This document shows, piece after piece, positions 33,262 to 41,931 of a stretch of DNA of 55,794 bases; position 1 is the first letter of the stretch; the number at the start of each line of letters is the position of its first letter. The notes beneath the pieces were generated by a model that saw only the letters and a program-made list of their open reading frames with translations, was not told the origin of the DNA and did no database searches. Position numbers and translations under genes: made by a program. Origin of the DNA: Parcubacteria group bacterium RIFCSPLOWO2_01_FULL_48_18 (GTDB lineage: Bacteria > Patescibacteriota > Minisyncoccia > UBA6257 > WO2-01-48-18); the NCBI GenBank assembly GCA_001824435.1, contig MHXH01000023.1:66148-121941 (forward strand), in the 5' to 3' direction.

Positions 33262-33756
33262 TCAACGAGCAAGCTGTAACAGTTCGAGGGCCCTGCTGCA
33301 CGTATGTTCAAGCGTTGCGCACAAAGGAATGTCCGACGCTTTCTTGGAAATCGTTTTTACAAGATACCGCTGATTGGAAAAACCTTCTTCAATGCCAACA
33401 ACTATCTTAATTCCTTCGAGTCGATGCCGGCTCACTGCTTCGCCCAGCTCAAAGCGGGTTGTTTGAGCATAGGCCCTATCGCAGATATGATGGATTTCTT
33501 TCGCCAGCCAAAACAGCGTTATGCCCCTTTTTGCGGCCTCGTCAAGATAATGATGTTCCCAATTAACTTGCTCGTCATATAGATACTTCGGCAGCTCCCC
33601 TTCCCTGCGCGGAGAGGCAACAACGATATCGGGTATATTCCTAAAAAGATCAATGGCGACTGCCTGCCAGTCCGGTGCGCCTTGAATAGGACCTCCCAAG
33701 AATATCAGAGGGTGGTCAACTTCTTCGTAGTGCGGTGGTTTTAAAATTTTGGCCAT
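33262..33756 (-). CDS. nucleoside 2-deoxyribosyltransferase-like protein
   Basis: A 164-residue protein with the fold pattern of nucleoside deoxyribosyltransferases: IFLGGPIQGAPDWQ at the start, then SPRREGELPKYLYDEQVNWEHHYL, ITLFWLAKE and FELGEAVSRH. Such enzymes exchange or hydrolyse bases on deoxynucleosides, consistent with a salvage lifestyle. The start at 33756 has AGGA eight bases upstream; the frame runs to 33825 without conserved sequence. The 85-bp element separates the stop from its terminator. Confidence 0.75.
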   Translation of the reverse strand: MAKILKPPHYEEVDHPLIFLGGPIQGAPDWQAVAIDLFRNIPDIVVASPRREGELPKYLYDEQVNWEHHYLDEAAKRGITLFWLAKEIHHICDRAYAQTTRFELGEAVSRHRLEGIKIVVGIEEGFSNQRYLVKTISKKASDIPLCATLEHTCSRALELLQLAR

Positions 33757-33832
33757 ATATGTTCCTTTAGGTAAACTTCGGAAAGGAACTAAATATATTA
33801 TAACATGCGCAGTGGCTGCACCCAAGAGCTTG

Positions 33833-34546
33833 TTATCGAGAAATTCTTTTTTTCAGTTCGCCGGTTGCGGTGCGAAAATACACCTTTGACTCTCGTTTCG
33901 GTTTCGCCTCGAGCAGATCAAACGGATTGCCGGAATCGGTAAGACGGAAATGGTAGGTGGCCGCATCAAGGGCGGTTGAGGTGGCACGCACGGAGAATTC
34001 TATTTCCGTAAACGAGTTCGGCGGAAGCGTTATCGGATCGGTTGTATTGCCTTGATCCCTTATCTGGCCGCTTACGAAATGCGCGCCGGCATCCGTAAGC
34101 CCATCCGACAAATTTTCTGTCGCTGCGCCATCAACGATATGCGGCGAGTCCCATATCACCCAATGGCTTGTCGCACCCCAAGGGCCGACGACGCTCCATG
34201 GCCCCTCGGTGGATAATGCGTACTCAAATTGATAGCGGACAGCGTACGATGTTGACGACCCTTGATTCACCACTTCATACCGCAAGCGATATGTCGTAAA
34301 TTTCCCGATGCCGGTAACCGACATATCTTCGGCCGCTGCCCACGTTGCAGTACGTTCATCGCCATCATCATTCCTCCAGCGATAATGAATCTGGTTAAGG
34401 TGCGGCTGCCCGGACTCCTCGGGCGGCAACCGCACCAGCCAGCCAGCCAAAAAACTCAAACCGGCAAATGCAATAATAACACTGGCGAGTACGGCTGAAA
34501 TTCGTACCCATTCTTCTTTGTATAAACGCTCCAATAACGATCTCAC
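33833..34546 (-). CDS. membrane-anchored surface protein with immunoglobulin-like fold
   Basis: A 237-residue protein with one N-terminal membrane helix (about 16-38) and an exported beta-rich domain. It contains NQIHYRWRNDDGDERTATWAAAEDMSV split over residues 51-77, a motif I associate with surface proteins of CPR and related bacteria, followed by FTTYRLRYEVVNQG and FTEIEFSVRATS. No catalytic residues are evident. It may be a structural cell-surface protein or an adhesin. Confidence 0.65.
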   Translation of the reverse strand: MRSLLERLYKEEWVRISAVLASVIIAFAGLSFLAGWLVRLPPEESGQPHLNQIHYRWRNDDGDERTATWAAAEDMSVTGIGKFTTYRLRYEVVNQGSSTSYAVRYQFEYALSTEGPWSVVGPWGATSHWVIWDSPHIVDGAATENLSDGLTDAGAHFVSGQIRDQGNTTDPITLPPNSFTEIEFSVRATSTALDAATYHFRLTDSGNPFDLLEAKPKRESKVYFRTATGELKKRISR

Positions 34547-34611
34547 AATTTTAATTATATTCTATCTCAGGCCATCTGGCATCAAAACGTATACCCATGT
34601 TGTATCAAAAA

Positions 34612-34647
34612 GACTACTTTCTTATTCGCGCGAATAAGAAAGTAGTC
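34612..34647. repeat. perfect 36-bp palindrome with ATTCGCGCGAAT core
   Basis: Two 18-bp arms with no loop, starting GACTACTTTCTTATTCGC. It lies upstream of the 33833 gene. The 12-bp core is shared with a second perfect palindrome at 43947-43974 whose arms differ. Confidence 0.7.
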
Positions 34648-34685
34648 CACGCGCCTGAATATCTGAATAATTGAACGCGATTTTA

Positions 34686-34712
34686 ATTTAAAACAGCCGC
34701 CGGGGGCGGCTG
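34686..34712 (-). terminator. terminator of the NUDIX gene
   Basis: Minus-strand stem CAGCCGCC/GGCGGCTG followed by TTTTAAATT, 26 bases after the stop. Confidence 0.75.
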
Positions 34713-34737
34713 GTCGGATCATATAATCTTTCTTCAA

Positions 34738-35163
34738 TTACAACTGATCAACGATGCTCAAGAAAAACTCTTTATCTCTCGGATGCGTCAGTAAACCCGC
34801 AACCTTCTCCTTTTTCACCCACCGCGCCTCGGGATTGTGCGGATCAAGGGGCTTAAGTTTTAACTCATTAGTTTTAAAGAGAAACACGACGATCGTCTTC
34901 AACTCTGATCTGTCTTCGCCCTTTCCGTGTTTGCCTATTTTGTATCGTCGATAATTACCGAACCGTCTTATCAACTTCACTTTTTTTAGCCCCGACTCTT
35001 CATAAATTTCTCTTTTTGCCGCTTCAGCCGGATCTTCGCCTTTTTCAACGTGCCCCTTGGGAAGCGACCACGAATTTCCGCGTTGATTTACCACCAACAC
35101 CTCTCCGCGCGAATTTACCACCACTCCGCCGGCGCTATATGTATGTTTTACGTTTCGCCCCAT
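34738..35163 (-). CDS. NUDIX hydrolase
   Basis: A 141-residue protein with a complete Nudix box at residues 37-59 (GHVEKGEDPAEAAK then REIYEESGL). These enzymes cleave nucleoside diphosphates linked to another moiety, for example oxidised nucleotides, diadenosine polyphosphates or NADH. The short length and GNSWSLPKG context fit Ap4A- or MutT-like activity, not resolvable here. It is followed by a terminator. Confidence 0.9.
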   Translation of the reverse strand: MGRNVKHTYSAGGVVVNSRGEVLVVNQRGNSWSLPKGHVEKGEDPAEAAKREIYEESGLKKVKLIRRFGNYRRYKIGKHGKGEDRSELKTIVVFLFKTNELKLKPLDPHNPEARWVKKEKVAGLLTHPRDKEFFLSIVDQL

Positions 35164-35276
35164 ATATCGCTCCTCTTTCTCTTAAGCTCTTAAACGACCT
35201 GAAATTAAAATAACACGGCGTACATGGATTGTACAACCGGCTCTCAACAAGCTCGCGGCGCATGCCCGCTATTATT

Positions 35277-35561
35277 CTATTTCTCTTCTTGCAGCTGTTT
35301 TTTCATTTCTGTCTCAAATTCGGGAAAATAAAATCCGATTTGCTTGAGATTAAACGAGCGCAAGATAGAATCCTTTGATTCACGCGAGAGCAAAAACTCA
35401 AATGATTTTTTCACCAATTCTTCGGGAGATATTTTGTTCTCGGTAAGCTGCTCGTAATAGGCCTTCGCAAACTCAACGCGGTGCACGGTATTCGTCGATC
35501 CCTCGACCGCTTCCACGTTGAACGCGAAGATAGTGCTAAACTGCGATGGAGTTTTCGTCAC
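35277..35561 (-). CDS. conserved hypothetical protein
   Basis: About 94 residues (GTG start at 35561), VTKTPSQFSTIFAFNVEAVEG, then ISPEELVKKSFEFLLSRESKDSILRSF and FYFPEFETEM. The ending LLxRExKxxIL...F..xIxxYFPE recalls small hypothetical proteins of Patescibacteria; function unknown. The frame extends to 35693, but that part is encoded by hairpin-forming repeats (35575-35690) and is unlikely to be native. It lies downstream of the FAD-linked oxidase gene. Confidence 0.5.
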   Translation of the reverse strand: MTKTPSQFSTIFAFNVEAVEGSTNTVHRVEFAKAYYEQLTENKISPEELVKKSFEFLLSRESKDSILRSFNLKQIGFYFPEFETEMKKQLQEEK

Positions 35562-35574
35562 CTTGATACGTTCG

Positions 35575-35690
35575 ACGGCGCCCAAGCCTCGCCCCTTTAG
35601 AGCGAGGTTCAAGGCGCCGCTCAGTATCAATCCTGAGCATGCTCCGGCCCTTAGGCTGGAGGATCGAAGGATTGATTTGCGCAGGCAAGG
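35575..35690. repeat. two nested hairpin repeats
   Basis: GGCGCC(CAAGCCTCGC...GCGAGGTTCAA)GGCGCC as one imperfect hairpin, and CAATCCT...AGGATTG (35621-35668) as another. They lie between the FAD oxidase and the 35277 gene and are of the same style as the blocks at 3060 and 43830. Confidence 0.55.
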
Positions 35691-35714
35691 CACTGAATTG
35701 GTTTTTTTTCATGT

Positions 35715-37391
35715 TCATTCGCGCCTGATGTGTTGCAAGGCGAATTCCCTGTCGCCTCCTGTTTTCTTCCCGGGATTAAATATTCCGGCCGGATCGAAAA
35801 TCCGTTTCGTTTCCTCAAACAAGGCATAGACTTTTTCCCCGAACATTTGTTTAAGATACGAAGTCCGGGTGAGACCGTCATTGTGTTCTCCTGACATCGA
35901 ACCGCCGTATGCAAGCACGAGCTGATACACCTTGTCGGCAAGTTCAGGAATGATCTGCCGCTGCTCGTCTTTTTCCAAATTCATGAGCGGAATGATATGA
36001 AAATTGCCGTTGCCGATGTGCCCTGCCATTGTGTAGGTAATACGATTTTCATAGGGCTTTAAAATCTCATTGAGTTTTGGCAAAAATTCGGGAAGATGTT
36101 TCGGCTCCACGACAATGTCATCGATAAACGGGGCGGTCTTTTTATCTTTTATTTTGTGGCGCAGAAGGCCGAAACTTTCACGCCTGATAAGCCAATACTC
36201 CTGCGCTTCCCGCTCCGATTTAATCACCTCCAAATAACGAGGATTGAATTTTTTAAGCCGCTCGGCAAGCGACAAGGCCCGATCGCGCAATTCCTGCTTG
36301 TCGTTTCCATCGAACGTAATCTGCAACACAAGCCTGGGAAAACCATGTCTCAAAATAGAAACAAACTCTCCCATGGCATTAAACGCGATAGAGATAATGT
36401 GGCGCGCGCCTAACCTCTTAATAAACTGCCAGAAAAATTTTACTGCCAGCTTGAGCGTTTTGTCGTCGTATGATTCAAATGTGGTTGGCTTCAGTTCGAG
36501 CACGGTATTAACCAGATCGCCCAAGCTGTTCAATTCATCGAGAAAAAGAATCACCATCTGCGAATGTTTTTCCGGCGTTACGAGCTTGAGCGTCGCTTCC
36601 GTCATGATTCCCAGCGTTCCCTGCGCGCCGACAAACACTTTCGTCAAATCGAATACATCTTTTTCCTTATCCCAGATGTCCCACAAGAGGTAGCCGGAAG
36701 AATTTTTTGAAACCTTCGGTTTTGCGCGCTGAAGCAATTCGTGATTCTCCGTGACAAGTGCGTACATCTTCCGGTACAATTCGCCTTCAAAACCATCCAA
36801 CGCAAGCTTTACCGCTAACTCTTTACGACCCAGGGAACGGATCACATATTCGTTACCATCAGCAAGCACCGCTTTGAGTCCGACAACATAGTCCTTCGCC
36901 TGCCCGTACCTAAGCGTTTTTTCTCCGGCAGAATTGTTGTTCACGATCCCGCCCATGGCGCAGATATCCCGCGAAGCCGGATACGGCGGAAAAAGAAGAT
37001 TATGCTTTTCAAGTTCCCGGGCAAAATCGCGGTAATATACGCCCGGCTCAACCACGGCAGTTTTGTCTTCAGCCGATATGTTTTTTATGCGGTTGAAGTA
37101 TTTCGAAAACGCGACAACGACCGATTGGGAAAGCGGCCCGCCGGTCATATCGGTGCCGGCTGCGCGGGCGGTAAGAGAAAGGCGCGGTTCGTTCTCTCTT
37201 TTCTCAATCACGAACCGAACAAGGTTTTTTACGTCCTCCCCGTCTTTTGGAAAGACTACTGCCTGCGGCCGAACCACAAAAAGACTTGCATCGCGACTAT
37301 ACTGATCGAGTATCTTCTCGTCTTCCGACACGTCTCCCTTGATACATTTTTTAAGCTCAGAAATGGCGTCCATATCTTTTTCCCGTTGCAT
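35715..37391 (-). CDS. FAD-linked oxidase, D-lactate/glycolate dehydrogenase-like
   Basis: A 558-residue flavoprotein with a FAD_binding_4 domain (VFPKDGEDVKNLVRFVIEKR, SLTARAAGTDMTGGPLSQSVV, GGIVNNNSAGEKTLRYGQAKDYV, VGAQGTLGIMTEATL) and a C-terminal FAD-oxidase domain (FIDDIVVEPKHLPEF, GHIGNGNFHIIPL, SGEHNDGLTR). Members oxidise D-lactate, glycolate or related 2-hydroxyacids and pass electrons to quinone or cytochrome. The fermentative lifestyle usual for this group makes D-lactate a reasonable guess. No glcE/glcF partner is adjacent. Confidence 0.85.
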   Translation of the reverse strand: MQREKDMDAISELKKCIKGDVSEDEKILDQYSRDASLFVVRPQAVVFPKDGEDVKNLVRFVIEKRENEPRLSLTARAAGTDMTGGPLSQSVVVAFSKYFNRIKNISAEDKTAVVEPGVYYRDFARELEKHNLLFPPYPASRDICAMGGIVNNNSAGEKTLRYGQAKDYVVGLKAVLADGNEYVIRSLGRKELAVKLALDGFEGELYRKMYALVTENHELLQRAKPKVSKNSSGYLLWDIWDKEKDVFDLTKVFVGAQGTLGIMTEATLKLVTPEKHSQMVILFLDELNSLGDLVNTVLELKPTTFESYDDKTLKLAVKFFWQFIKRLGARHIISIAFNAMGEFVSILRHGFPRLVLQITFDGNDKQELRDRALSLAERLKKFNPRYLEVIKSEREAQEYWLIRRESFGLLRHKIKDKKTAPFIDDIVVEPKHLPEFLPKLNEILKPYENRITYTMAGHIGNGNFHIIPLMNLEKDEQRQIIPELADKVYQLVLAYGGSMSGEHNDGLTRTSYLKQMFGEKVYALFEETKRIFDPAGIFNPGKKTGGDREFALQHIRRE

Positions 37392-37409
37392 CGTACGCGC
37401 GTAATTTCA

Positions 37410-37617
37410 CCCCGTTACAACCCGGAAGCCCCAGTCTTCTCCGCCAAAGGAAGGTACAATACTGTACTTTCCAAAGGCGGATAAGCTCATCGAGTCTAAA
37501 GGCTCTTCAGAAACTCCTCGTCGTTCAAACCCTGATGGGTCTTCAGACCCGATGGGCTGAGGCTCGGAACCGAAGCGGTCTGAACGACCTTCGGCTGAAG
37601 GCCGGGTTGTAACGGGG
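37410..37617. mobile_element. 208-bp inverted-repeat element, CCCCGTTA family
   Basis: Perfect 16-bp inverted repeats CCCCGTTACAACCCGG / CCGGGTTGTAACGGGG, flanked by TTCA duplications (37406-37409 and 37618-37621). The right duplication contains the stop codon of the methyltransferase gene. The interior carries a hairpin (about 37440-37482) and a palindromic block (CGAGTCTAAAGGCTC, CCTTCGGCTGAAGG). Confidence 0.85.
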
Positions 37618-37618
37618 T

Positions 37619-38182
37619 TCATTTTTCCGCCACTATAACAAAACAAGGAAGTATATTTCTCGATTCAAAGGAAACGCGCGCCGATGTAAAATGTCTTCTT
37701 ACCGCGCCGAGTGACAACGGAGTGTATTGATGATAAATAATGAGAGTGCCGCCGCTGCGCAAGGATCGAGCAGTATGCCGGATAAGTTCATTTCGTTTCG
37801 TACCCCCCAAAAAAGAAAAGGGCATCGACGATATCACCGCGTCAATCCTCGGAAGACCTATTGCCGCGAGGTTTTTTGCTATTACAACAACGTCGCCCTC
37901 GATAACCGAAAGACGATCGTCTTTAATCTCTTTTAATGCGGCCGCAAAGCGTTTATTCAATTCAATAACCGCGATCCGGCCGTCCGAAGCAAGATGTCGC
38001 AACAGTTCCTTGGTTACCGCCCCGTCGCCTCCTCCATATTCGACTATGTATTTGCATTCCGGTTTGAGCGCGGCAATGATTTTCCTGGCCACATATTTTG
38101 AACTCGGGAACAACGCTCCAACGGTCTTGAGGTCTTGCAACGCCGTTTTTAAAAATTTGAGTTTCAACATGGGGTTTGGCAT
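37619..38182 (-). CDS. class I SAM-dependent methyltransferase, phospholipid methyltransferase-like
   Basis: A 187-residue methyltransferase: an N-terminal LKTVGALFPSSKYVARKII, motif I IVEYGGGDGAVTKELL, RIAVIELNKRFAAAL, and SMPFSFLGGTKRNELI near the active site. The layout resembles short phosphatidylethanolamine N-methyltransferases and rRNA-dimethylase-like proteins. The stop codon TGA lies in the target duplication of the adjacent element, which inserted exactly at the gene's end without damage. Confidence 0.8.
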   Translation of the reverse strand: MPNPMLKLKFLKTALQDLKTVGALFPSSKYVARKIIAALKPECKYIVEYGGGDGAVTKELLRHLASDGRIAVIELNKRFAAALKEIKDDRLSVIEGDVVVIAKNLAAIGLPRIDAVISSMPFSFLGGTKRNELIRHTARSLRSGGTLIIYHQYTPLSLGAVRRHFTSARVSFESRNILPCFVIVAEK

Positions 38183-38238
38183 ATTTCACGACGCCACTGT
38201 TGAAGAAGCCCGCTTGCAAACGGGTTCTCACGCATACA

Positions 38239-38316
38239 TTATCGGTGCCGCAAGCTTACTTTCTTTCCCTGTTTTTTTCTGTGTTTTTTGCGTGCTAATT
38301 TTTTAGATTTATTCAT
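38239..38316 (-). CDS. tiny basic protein, 25 residues
   Basis: ATG at 38316 opens MNKSKKLARKKHRKKQGKKV and ends at 38239, with 14 Lys or Arg residues out of 25. Very small, extremely basic proteins starting this way recur in Patescibacteria, and the composition suggests an RNA- or ribosome-associated peptide, as in the bTHX/AURKAIP1-like group. It starts 17 bases downstream of the sod stop, so the two are probably co-transcribed. Confidence 0.45.
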   Translation of the reverse strand: MNKSKKLARKKHRKKQGKKVSLRHR

Positions 38317-38332
38317 AATGTTATAAATTTCT

Positions 38333-38947
38333 TTATGCGCCGTATCGCTTGCCGACTTCTTCCCAGTTAACAATATTCCACCATGCCTCTATATGCTCGG
38401 CTCTGCGATTCTGATACTTGAGATAATAAGCGTGTTCCCAAATGTCGAGACCTAGAATGGGCTTTAGCCCACTTGAAACAGGACTGTCTTGATTGGGCGT
38501 AGAAATAATTTCCAAGGTACCTGCGGCATTCACTACAAGCCACGCCCAACCGCTGCCAAAAACTCCCAAGGCCGTAGAGGTAAACTTTTCCCGAAAAGAA
38601 GCAAAGCTGCCGAACGCCTTCGTAATTACTCCACCCAATACGCCTTGCGCCTCTCTCCCGCCTCCTTTGCCAGACGGAGCCATAGAAGGCCAAAACAGCG
38701 AGTGATTAAAGTGTCCGCCACCGTGATTGCGAACGGCACTCCGAATAGTTTCCGGCACAGATTCCGTAGATCTCAAAAGCTCTTCCAGGGGCCAAGCCCC
38801 CAAATCCGGGTATTTTTCCAAAGCCTGATTCAGTTTATCCACGTACGCCTGATGATGCTTGGTGTAATGAATTTCCATCGTGCGTTCGTCAATATGCGGT
38901 TCAAGCGCGTCGTATGAATAAGGAAGCGGGGGTAGAATATGTTTCAT
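38333..38947 (-). CDS. sodA: superoxide dismutase, Fe/Mn type
   Basis: A 204-residue SOD that converts superoxide to hydrogen peroxide and oxygen. Metal ligands His27 ([13 protein letters not shown]), His82 ([11 protein letters not shown]), Asp168 and His172 (LDIWEHAYY). The GGGHFNH stretch and NQDSP later in the protein are more typical of manganese than iron enzymes. Full length, no signal peptide, so cytoplasmic. Confidence 0.93.
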   Translation of the reverse strand: MKHILPPLPYSYDALEPHIDERTMEIHYTKHHQAYVDKLNQALEKYPDLGAWPLEELLRSTESVPETIRSAVRNHGGGHFNHSLFWPSMAPSGKGGGREAQGVLGGVITKAFGSFASFREKFTSTALGVFGSGWAWLVVNAAGTLEIISTPNQDSPVSSGLKPILGLDIWEHAYYLKYQNRRAEHIEAWWNIVNWEEVGKRYGA

Positions 38948-39028
38948 ATCATTTACTGTACGCCAATATAGCTAATGCTTGCATGCATTAGGTGGCAAAT
39001 ATTGAAAAAGGGATGGCTGCCTCAAACT

Positions 39029-39418
39029 CTAGCGCCCTTTCCGACGCGAAGCTGCCTTGCTCCGCCGAGACACAGCTGAACTCCTGGCAAGATGCTTACT
39101 GATATTTCTCCAATGCCCTTTTAATTCTTTCACGAGCTGCTGCAATTCTCGGGGGTCCACATTTTTTAAAGACCGATAGCGACGGGCAACGGCATCGACA
39201 ACCTGATGATATTTTTTTTCATTAACAGCTTTGAGCGCCTCGAGCTGCTCCAGCACTTCTCCTTTGGCTTTCAGGGTCCAGCTCTTTACGCGGCGGCGGT
39301 TTCTTGCTCCCTTGGGGCCGTATAAAAAGTACGCGCCTGCGGCTGCTGCCGCTGCCGCAACAAGGCCGAGTCCTACCCCAACAGCAACTTTCGTTTTTGT
39401 TGTTTTCTTATTCGCCAT
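39029..39418 (-). CDS. membrane-anchored basic protein, YtxH-like layout
   Basis: A 129-residue protein with an alanine-rich membrane helix (about 10-32, VGVGLGLVAAAAAAAGAYFL), a YGPKGARNRRR segment typical of YtxH-like envelope proteins, a helical middle, and a strongly basic tail (SRRSKAASRRKGR). Function unknown. The start at 39418 is chosen over 39478 because the sequence before it overlaps the upstream gene and is not conserved-looking. Forms a pair with the 39475 gene. Confidence 0.6.
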   Translation of the reverse strand: MANKKTTKTKVAVGVGLGLVAAAAAAAGAYFLYGPKGARNRRRVKSWTLKAKGEVLEQLEALKAVNEKKYHQVVDAVARRYRSLKNVDPRELQQLVKELKGHWRNISKHLARSSAVSRRSKAASRRKGR

Positions 39419-39474
39419 TTGTTTCTTTAGAGCATGTCTGCTGAAGAAATTGTTGTTTTCTAGAAACAGCAATC

Positions 39475-39747
39475 TCACTTCCGACCTTTCTTTTTTATTA
39501 TAAACAATTTCGTCAATGAATGGAAGAGGTATTTCAACTTCCCTCCTTCTTCTTTCGCCTCTGCGCGCAGCTCATCAATGTCCCCGGCAATCTTATCGGT
39601 TTCTTCTTTTGCCCTGCTTGAAATATATTTTACATCTTTTAAAATCTTCACGGCGTACACCAACGCCACCGCGAACATCCCGGCCACAATGATAATCGCA
39701 ACAGCTGTAATAAAGAAAAAAATGTCTGCCTTAAGAAGAGTTTCCAT
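39475..39747 (-). CDS. small membrane protein with coiled coil
   Basis: A 90-residue protein: one membrane helix (about 9-33), then a charged helical region (KYISSRAKEETDKIAGDIDELRAEAKEE) and a basic end. The layout is like DUF948-type stress-associated membrane proteins, often adjacent to YtxH-like genes, as here. Function unknown. Confidence 0.6.
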   Translation of the reverse strand: METLLKADIFFFITAVAIIIVAGMFAVALVYAVKILKDVKYISSRAKEETDKIAGDIDELRAEAKEEGGKLKYLFHSLTKLFIIKKKGRK

Positions 39748-39791
39748 GCGCGTTTTCCTATACCTTTATTATAAGCATATTCGAAGAATTT

Positions 39792-39823
39792 AAAAAACCG
39801 CTATTCAGCAAGGAATAACGGTT
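39792..39823 (-). terminator. terminator of the 39836 lipoprotein gene
   Basis: Minus-strand stem AACCGTTATTC/GAATAGCGGTT (one G-U pair) followed by TTTTAA. Confidence 0.8.
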
Positions 39824-39835
39824 ACTGCTTTTTTG

Positions 39836-40411
39836 TTATCTGTTGAAAATGGGTTCTCGTCCGCCTGCTACCGCATTCGAATCCGCTTTCGCTGTTAACG
39901 AAACAAATAATTCATTCTGCTTTTGATGAAGGACGGAATCAGCCGGAAACCAGTAGATGAAGAAGGTAGAATCACGGGGGACTACCACGATGCCGCCATC
40001 GTCCAGTTTTATCTGTGGGTCCATAAACGACAAGGCAGTCTTGCGGCCCAACGGAAATACTTCGCTGCACGGATCCCATACTTCGTAACCACGGGGGAGG
40101 CCTTGATCATTGCTCATATCCAGCACCAGCATTGCGGGTAGATCTAGATTCCCCGCAGAGTCAAAAAATATCCACGCACGCCCATGAGCGGTAATGGTGC
40201 CTCGAATTGTATTCTCCGGCCTCCACGAAGAAGGTCGCTCACCGAGCGGAAGCGCGAGGAAAACGGAGGTTCCTGCGGGAAGCAACGTTTTTTCCACCGC
40301 CTCAAAACATCCGTACGCTTGTCCGGCCTTTCCAGACTTATTCCACGTGTCGCATGCCGACGCAACAACCACCGAAATCACAATAGCCGCAGAAACAAAT
40401 CCCATCTTCAT
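39836..40411 (-). CDS. hypothetical lipoprotein
   Basis: About 191 residues with a lipoprotein signal (MKMGFVSAAIVISVVVASAC). The mature part is beta-rich (AWIFFDSAGNLDLPAMLVLDM, IKLDDGGIVVVPRDSTFFIYWFP). No family recognised. The ATG at 40411 has a strong GGAGAGGGGG upstream, which fixes the start; upstream frame to 40540 is not coding. A good terminator follows. Confidence 0.7.
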   Translation of the reverse strand: MKMGFVSAAIVISVVVASACDTWNKSGKAGQAYGCFEAVEKTLLPAGTSVFLALPLGERPSSWRPENTIRGTITAHGRAWIFFDSAGNLDLPAMLVLDMSNDQGLPRGYEVWDPCSEVFPLGRKTALSFMDPQIKLDDGGIVVVPRDSTFFIYWFPADSVLHQKQNELFVSLTAKADSNAVAGGREPIFNR

Positions 40412-40545
40412 ACAACCCCCTCTCCGCATATAGAACGCTGCAAAGGTGCCATAATCATCATACCACACAACAAACAAAACACAATTACACGGCATTCCAC
40501 TATACCAGTCACGGTTTTTGCGGATGAACCAGACTGGCACGCGCC

Positions 40546-40570
40546 AAAAAAAACCGGCCTAAACGACCGG
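40546..40570 (-). terminator. terminator of the nuclease-like gene
   Basis: Minus-strand stem CCGGTC/GGCCGG (one G-U pair) followed by eight T. Confidence 0.75.
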
Positions 40571-40581
40571 CACTATGTTTT

Positions 40582-40971
40582 TTACTCCTCTGTTTTATCC
40601 GGATTCTCATCCATATATGTCCGCACAAATCCCCTGGTTGCTCTTTTGATAATATGCCCTATCTTATTCGCAACTTTTTCCGGATTATCCCTGTCAATTT
40701 TCACATAAAATCCCCAACGATCTTTGTACCGCTTATAGTGTTTTAAAAGACCGGTGCGCGACGACTTTACTTCAAGTGGCAATGCCAATCGCGAAGCGAA
40801 CAAAACCAAAAAATCTATACCGGGCAGGTCAACGTGGAGAAAACCGGATATTCCTCCCCTGGATTTTAGAATTTTCAGGGCAGACTCGACTAAATCTTCG
40901 GCCAGTTTTCCTCTTTCGTTGTCGCTCCTGCCGTCCGGATTCGCCTCTCCCGCGTTCCGTCTTTTTCCCAC
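40582..40971 (-). CDS. small PD-(D/E)XK nuclease-like protein
   Basis: A 129-residue protein with RGKLAEDLVESALKIL, then GIDFLVLFASRLALPLEVKSS, matching the E ... D ... ExK arrangement of PD-(D/E)XK folds such as Holliday-junction or restriction-like nucleases. The GTG start has GGGGGG seven bases upstream. No partner methylase is nearby, so a repair role is more likely than restriction. Family not identified. Confidence 0.6.
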   Translation of the reverse strand: MGKRRNAGEANPDGRSDNERGKLAEDLVESALKILKSRGGISGFLHVDLPGIDFLVLFASRLALPLEVKSSRTGLLKHYKRYKDRWGFYVKIDRDNPEKVANKIGHIIKRATRGFVRTYMDENPDKTEE

Positions 40972-41022
40972 GCCGACCCCCCAACAACAGTATGGTGTAC
41001 ACGCAAGCCTCTATATGTAATA

Positions 41023-41931
41023 TTAAAGGTTTTTCACCATCTGATCAATCCGGTGGGTATCCGGATGAAATTCCAACTCGCTGTCGTCGTGAATAATCCG
41101 CGGCATATATCCTAATTCACTCTGCGCGTCTGGGCCCCGCGGACCGTCGGCGAGACTTTTCGTTATGCGCTGCTGCTGGTAAGCGCGCAGCCATCTTTCA
41201 ATGGCATCGCCCGCCGCTCCCCCAAGCATCCATTCGCCCAATCTTTTCCACCTTGAGCTATTCTCGTAATGTCTTCGGTCATTGGGAAATATTGCCCCGG
41301 CCCACGCATTCGCGCGAAAAAACTCGGCAAGCGCTTCAGCGCTGCCGTACAGCGGCACCAGATTCTTATATAATTGCGCCCAGTACATGTTATGCGGCGG
41401 GCGCAGGCAATACGCAGCCGGCGTAACAAAATGATTAAGGCAAATCTTATTGCTTGCTGAATCGTGATGGGACAGCTTTTTTCGCCTCTTTCTCAATGCC
41501 CCAAACAGCGCGATGCAAAAAAACCGTGTAGTAAAAATCCGGCCTTGCCGCGCACCGACAATAACGTCAAAGTCTGAAAGTTTCCCCGCGTTTCCCATTG
41601 CCATTGATCCTGCCGCGCACGCAAATTCAACAAAGGGAGTAAACCGAAACAGACGACGCGAGGCTAGAAACTCTCGCCACTTTTCATCGGTACAGACATC
41701 TTGCCGAATCCGCCATCTCGCAATCGATGCATCCGATACTATTCCATAGAAACCTCGCTGCTCATAGACCCTTTTTTTCGCCACAAGCGCATCCACGCAT
41801 TCAATAATCTCCAACAAAGAAACGCTTTCTAGACGATCAATGAGAAGCCGACGCAACTCCAAAAGCGTAAGCGGACGCGAGAGATTCGAATAAAAAAAGA
41901 GGAGTTGTAATATATGCGCTTCTGTATTCAT
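41023..41931 (-). CDS. nucleotidyltransferase-fold protein with winged-helix N-terminus
   Basis: A 302-residue protein: an N-terminal winged-helix-like region (LTLLELRRLLIDRLESVSL, AKKRVYEQRGFYGIV) and a polymerase-beta-like nucleotidyltransferase core (AAGSMAMGNAGKLSDFDVIVGA, the GS...DxD pattern). The C-terminal part is helical with tryptophans. Such proteins may modify nucleic acids or proteins; target unknown. Confidence 0.7.
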   Translation of the reverse strand: MNTEAHILQLLFFYSNLSRPLTLLELRRLLIDRLESVSLLEIIECVDALVAKKRVYEQRGFYGIVSDASIARWRIRQDVCTDEKWREFLASRRLFRFTPFVEFACAAGSMAMGNAGKLSDFDVIVGARQGRIFTTRFFCIALFGALRKRRKKLSHHDSASNKICLNHFVTPAAYCLRPPHNMYWAQLYKNLVPLYGSAEALAEFFRANAWAGAIFPNDRRHYENSSRWKRLGEWMLGGAAGDAIERWLRAYQQQRITKSLADGPRGPDAQSELGYMPRIIHDDSELEFHPDTHRIDQMVKNL

